This document shows positions 5,301 to 5,425 of a DNA stretch of 5,425 bases, one piece after another. Position 1 is the stretch's first letter, and the number at the start of each line of letters is the position of its first letter. The stretch is taken from positions 1 to 5,425 of the forward strand of contig JAPTUI010000425.1 of assembly GCA_028067895.1 (NCBI GenBank). The letters are read 5' to 3'. The translations under genes and the position numbers were made by a program. The notes beneath the pieces were generated by a model. It ran no database searches. It was not told the DNA's origin and saw nothing but the letters and a program-made list of their open reading frames with translations. Origin of the DNA: Pseudomonadota bacterium (GTDB lineage Bacteria > Pseudomonadota > Gammaproteobacteria > Steroidobacterales > Steroidobacteraceae).

Positions 5301-5333
5301 GTCCCTTCACTTAAGCATAAGGACCCATTTCTA

Positions 5334-5425
5334 ATGAGCACAGTTGAGCAGCAGGTCAAAGCCATCGTGGCCGAGCAGCTGGGCGTCAAGCAGGAGCAGG
5401 TGACCAACGACGCCTCGTTCGTCGA
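5334..5425 (+). CDS. acpP: AcpP, acyl carrier protein (first 30 codons, cut by window edge)
   Basis: The frame starts with ATG at 5334 and remains open to the window end, giving MSTVEQQVKAIVAEQLGVKQ and then EQVTNDASFV. This closely follows E. coli AcpP ([20 protein letters not shown]), so identification is firm although the DSL motif with the phosphopantetheine-bearing Ser (near residue 36) lies beyond the edge. AcpP is the small acidic carrier that holds the growing acyl chain and is the substrate of the FabD and FabG encoded upstream. AAGGA at 5319-5323, ten bases before the ATG, is a strong ribosome binding site, as expected for a highly made protein. fabF is the usual next gene but is not visible. 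Confidence 0.97.
   Translation, partial: MSTVEQQVKAIVAEQLGVKQEQVTNDASFV

Larger units (their letters stand above)
5167..5333 (+). promoter_or_regulatory. fabG-acpP spacer with own promoter-like signals
   Basis: These 167 bases contain no gene. The part from about 5187 to 5210 is unusually AT-rich for the window and includes the inverted repeat TTTCA-TT-TGAAA (5191-5202) and a TTGAAA hexamer (5197-5202). A perfect palindrome GCCAGCTGGC lies at 5177-5186. Further on are a TAAAAT -10-like element, a strong stem-loop, and the acpP ribosome binding site. acpP in E. coli and relatives is transcribed from its own promoter as well as by readthrough, because the cell needs much more AcpP than FabD or FabG. 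This arrangement fits that. Confidence 0.6.

Noticed and set aside
4365..5310. Open frames of 171 and 248 codons antisense to fabG
   Set aside because: fabG is complete with its full catalytic tetrad. The antisense products look like compositional shadows, and one extends through the acpP promoter region.
1..5425. CRISPR arrays, tRNA or rRNA genes, insertion sequences, phage or defence genes, or a previously undescribed system
   Set aside because: No regularly spaced repeats, cloverleaf, transposase or terminal inverted repeats were seen. Practically all sequence is explained by well-known gsp and fab genes and two short control regions.

Overview
This GC-rich window (roughly two thirds G+C by eye) looks like the chromosome of a high-GC gammaproteobacterium, perhaps near the Xanthomonadales, Nevskiales or Steroidobacterales. 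That placement rests on the style of the Gsp proteins, on the E. coli-like FabD, FabG and AcpP sequences, and on base composition. It is an inference, because no search could be run. Nearly every base is accounted for by two ordinary, apparently intact housekeeping or secretion modules facing away from each other.

Minus strand, positions 3250 down to 1: a type II secretion system (T2SS) pseudopilin operon in the order gspG-gspH-gspI-gspJ-gspK-gspL. GspG is the major pseudopilin. GspH, I, J and K are the minor pseudopilins that form the tip, and gspL is the start of the inner-membrane assembly-platform gene, cut by the window edge. The genes are tightly packed: H/I, I/J and J/K each share an ATGA stop-start overlap, G and H overlap or abut, and K and L are 19 bases apart. 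All five pseudopilins show the prepilin-peptidase site (R-rich leader, Gly, then Phe or Val, then a hydrophobic helix). Glu+5 is present in G, H, I and J and absent in K, as expected of GspK.

Middle, 3251-3452: a 202-base divergent control region without a gene. It holds an extended -10-like element for gspG, a perfect 7-bp hairpin in the gspG leader, several short GC repeats, and a TATACT -10-like element for fabD.

Plus strand, 3453-5425: type II fatty acid synthesis genes. These are fabD (malonyl-CoA:ACP transacylase), fabG (3-oxoacyl-ACP reductase), a 167-base spacer with a promoter-like element and a strong stem-loop, and the first 30 codons of acpP (acyl carrier protein). Together they supply malonyl-ACP, the first reduction step, and the carrier itself. 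The usual upstream plsX-fabH partners are not beside fabD; the T2SS operon occupies that position.

I found no mobile element, CRISPR array, RNA gene or undescribed system. The points most worth checking are the start codon of gspH, a Pro/Gly/Ala-rich tail on GspI, a cysteine pair in GspK, stem-loops at the predicted 5' ends of the gspG and acpP messages, and the unusual neighbourhood joining a split gsp cluster to a fab cluster lacking fabH.
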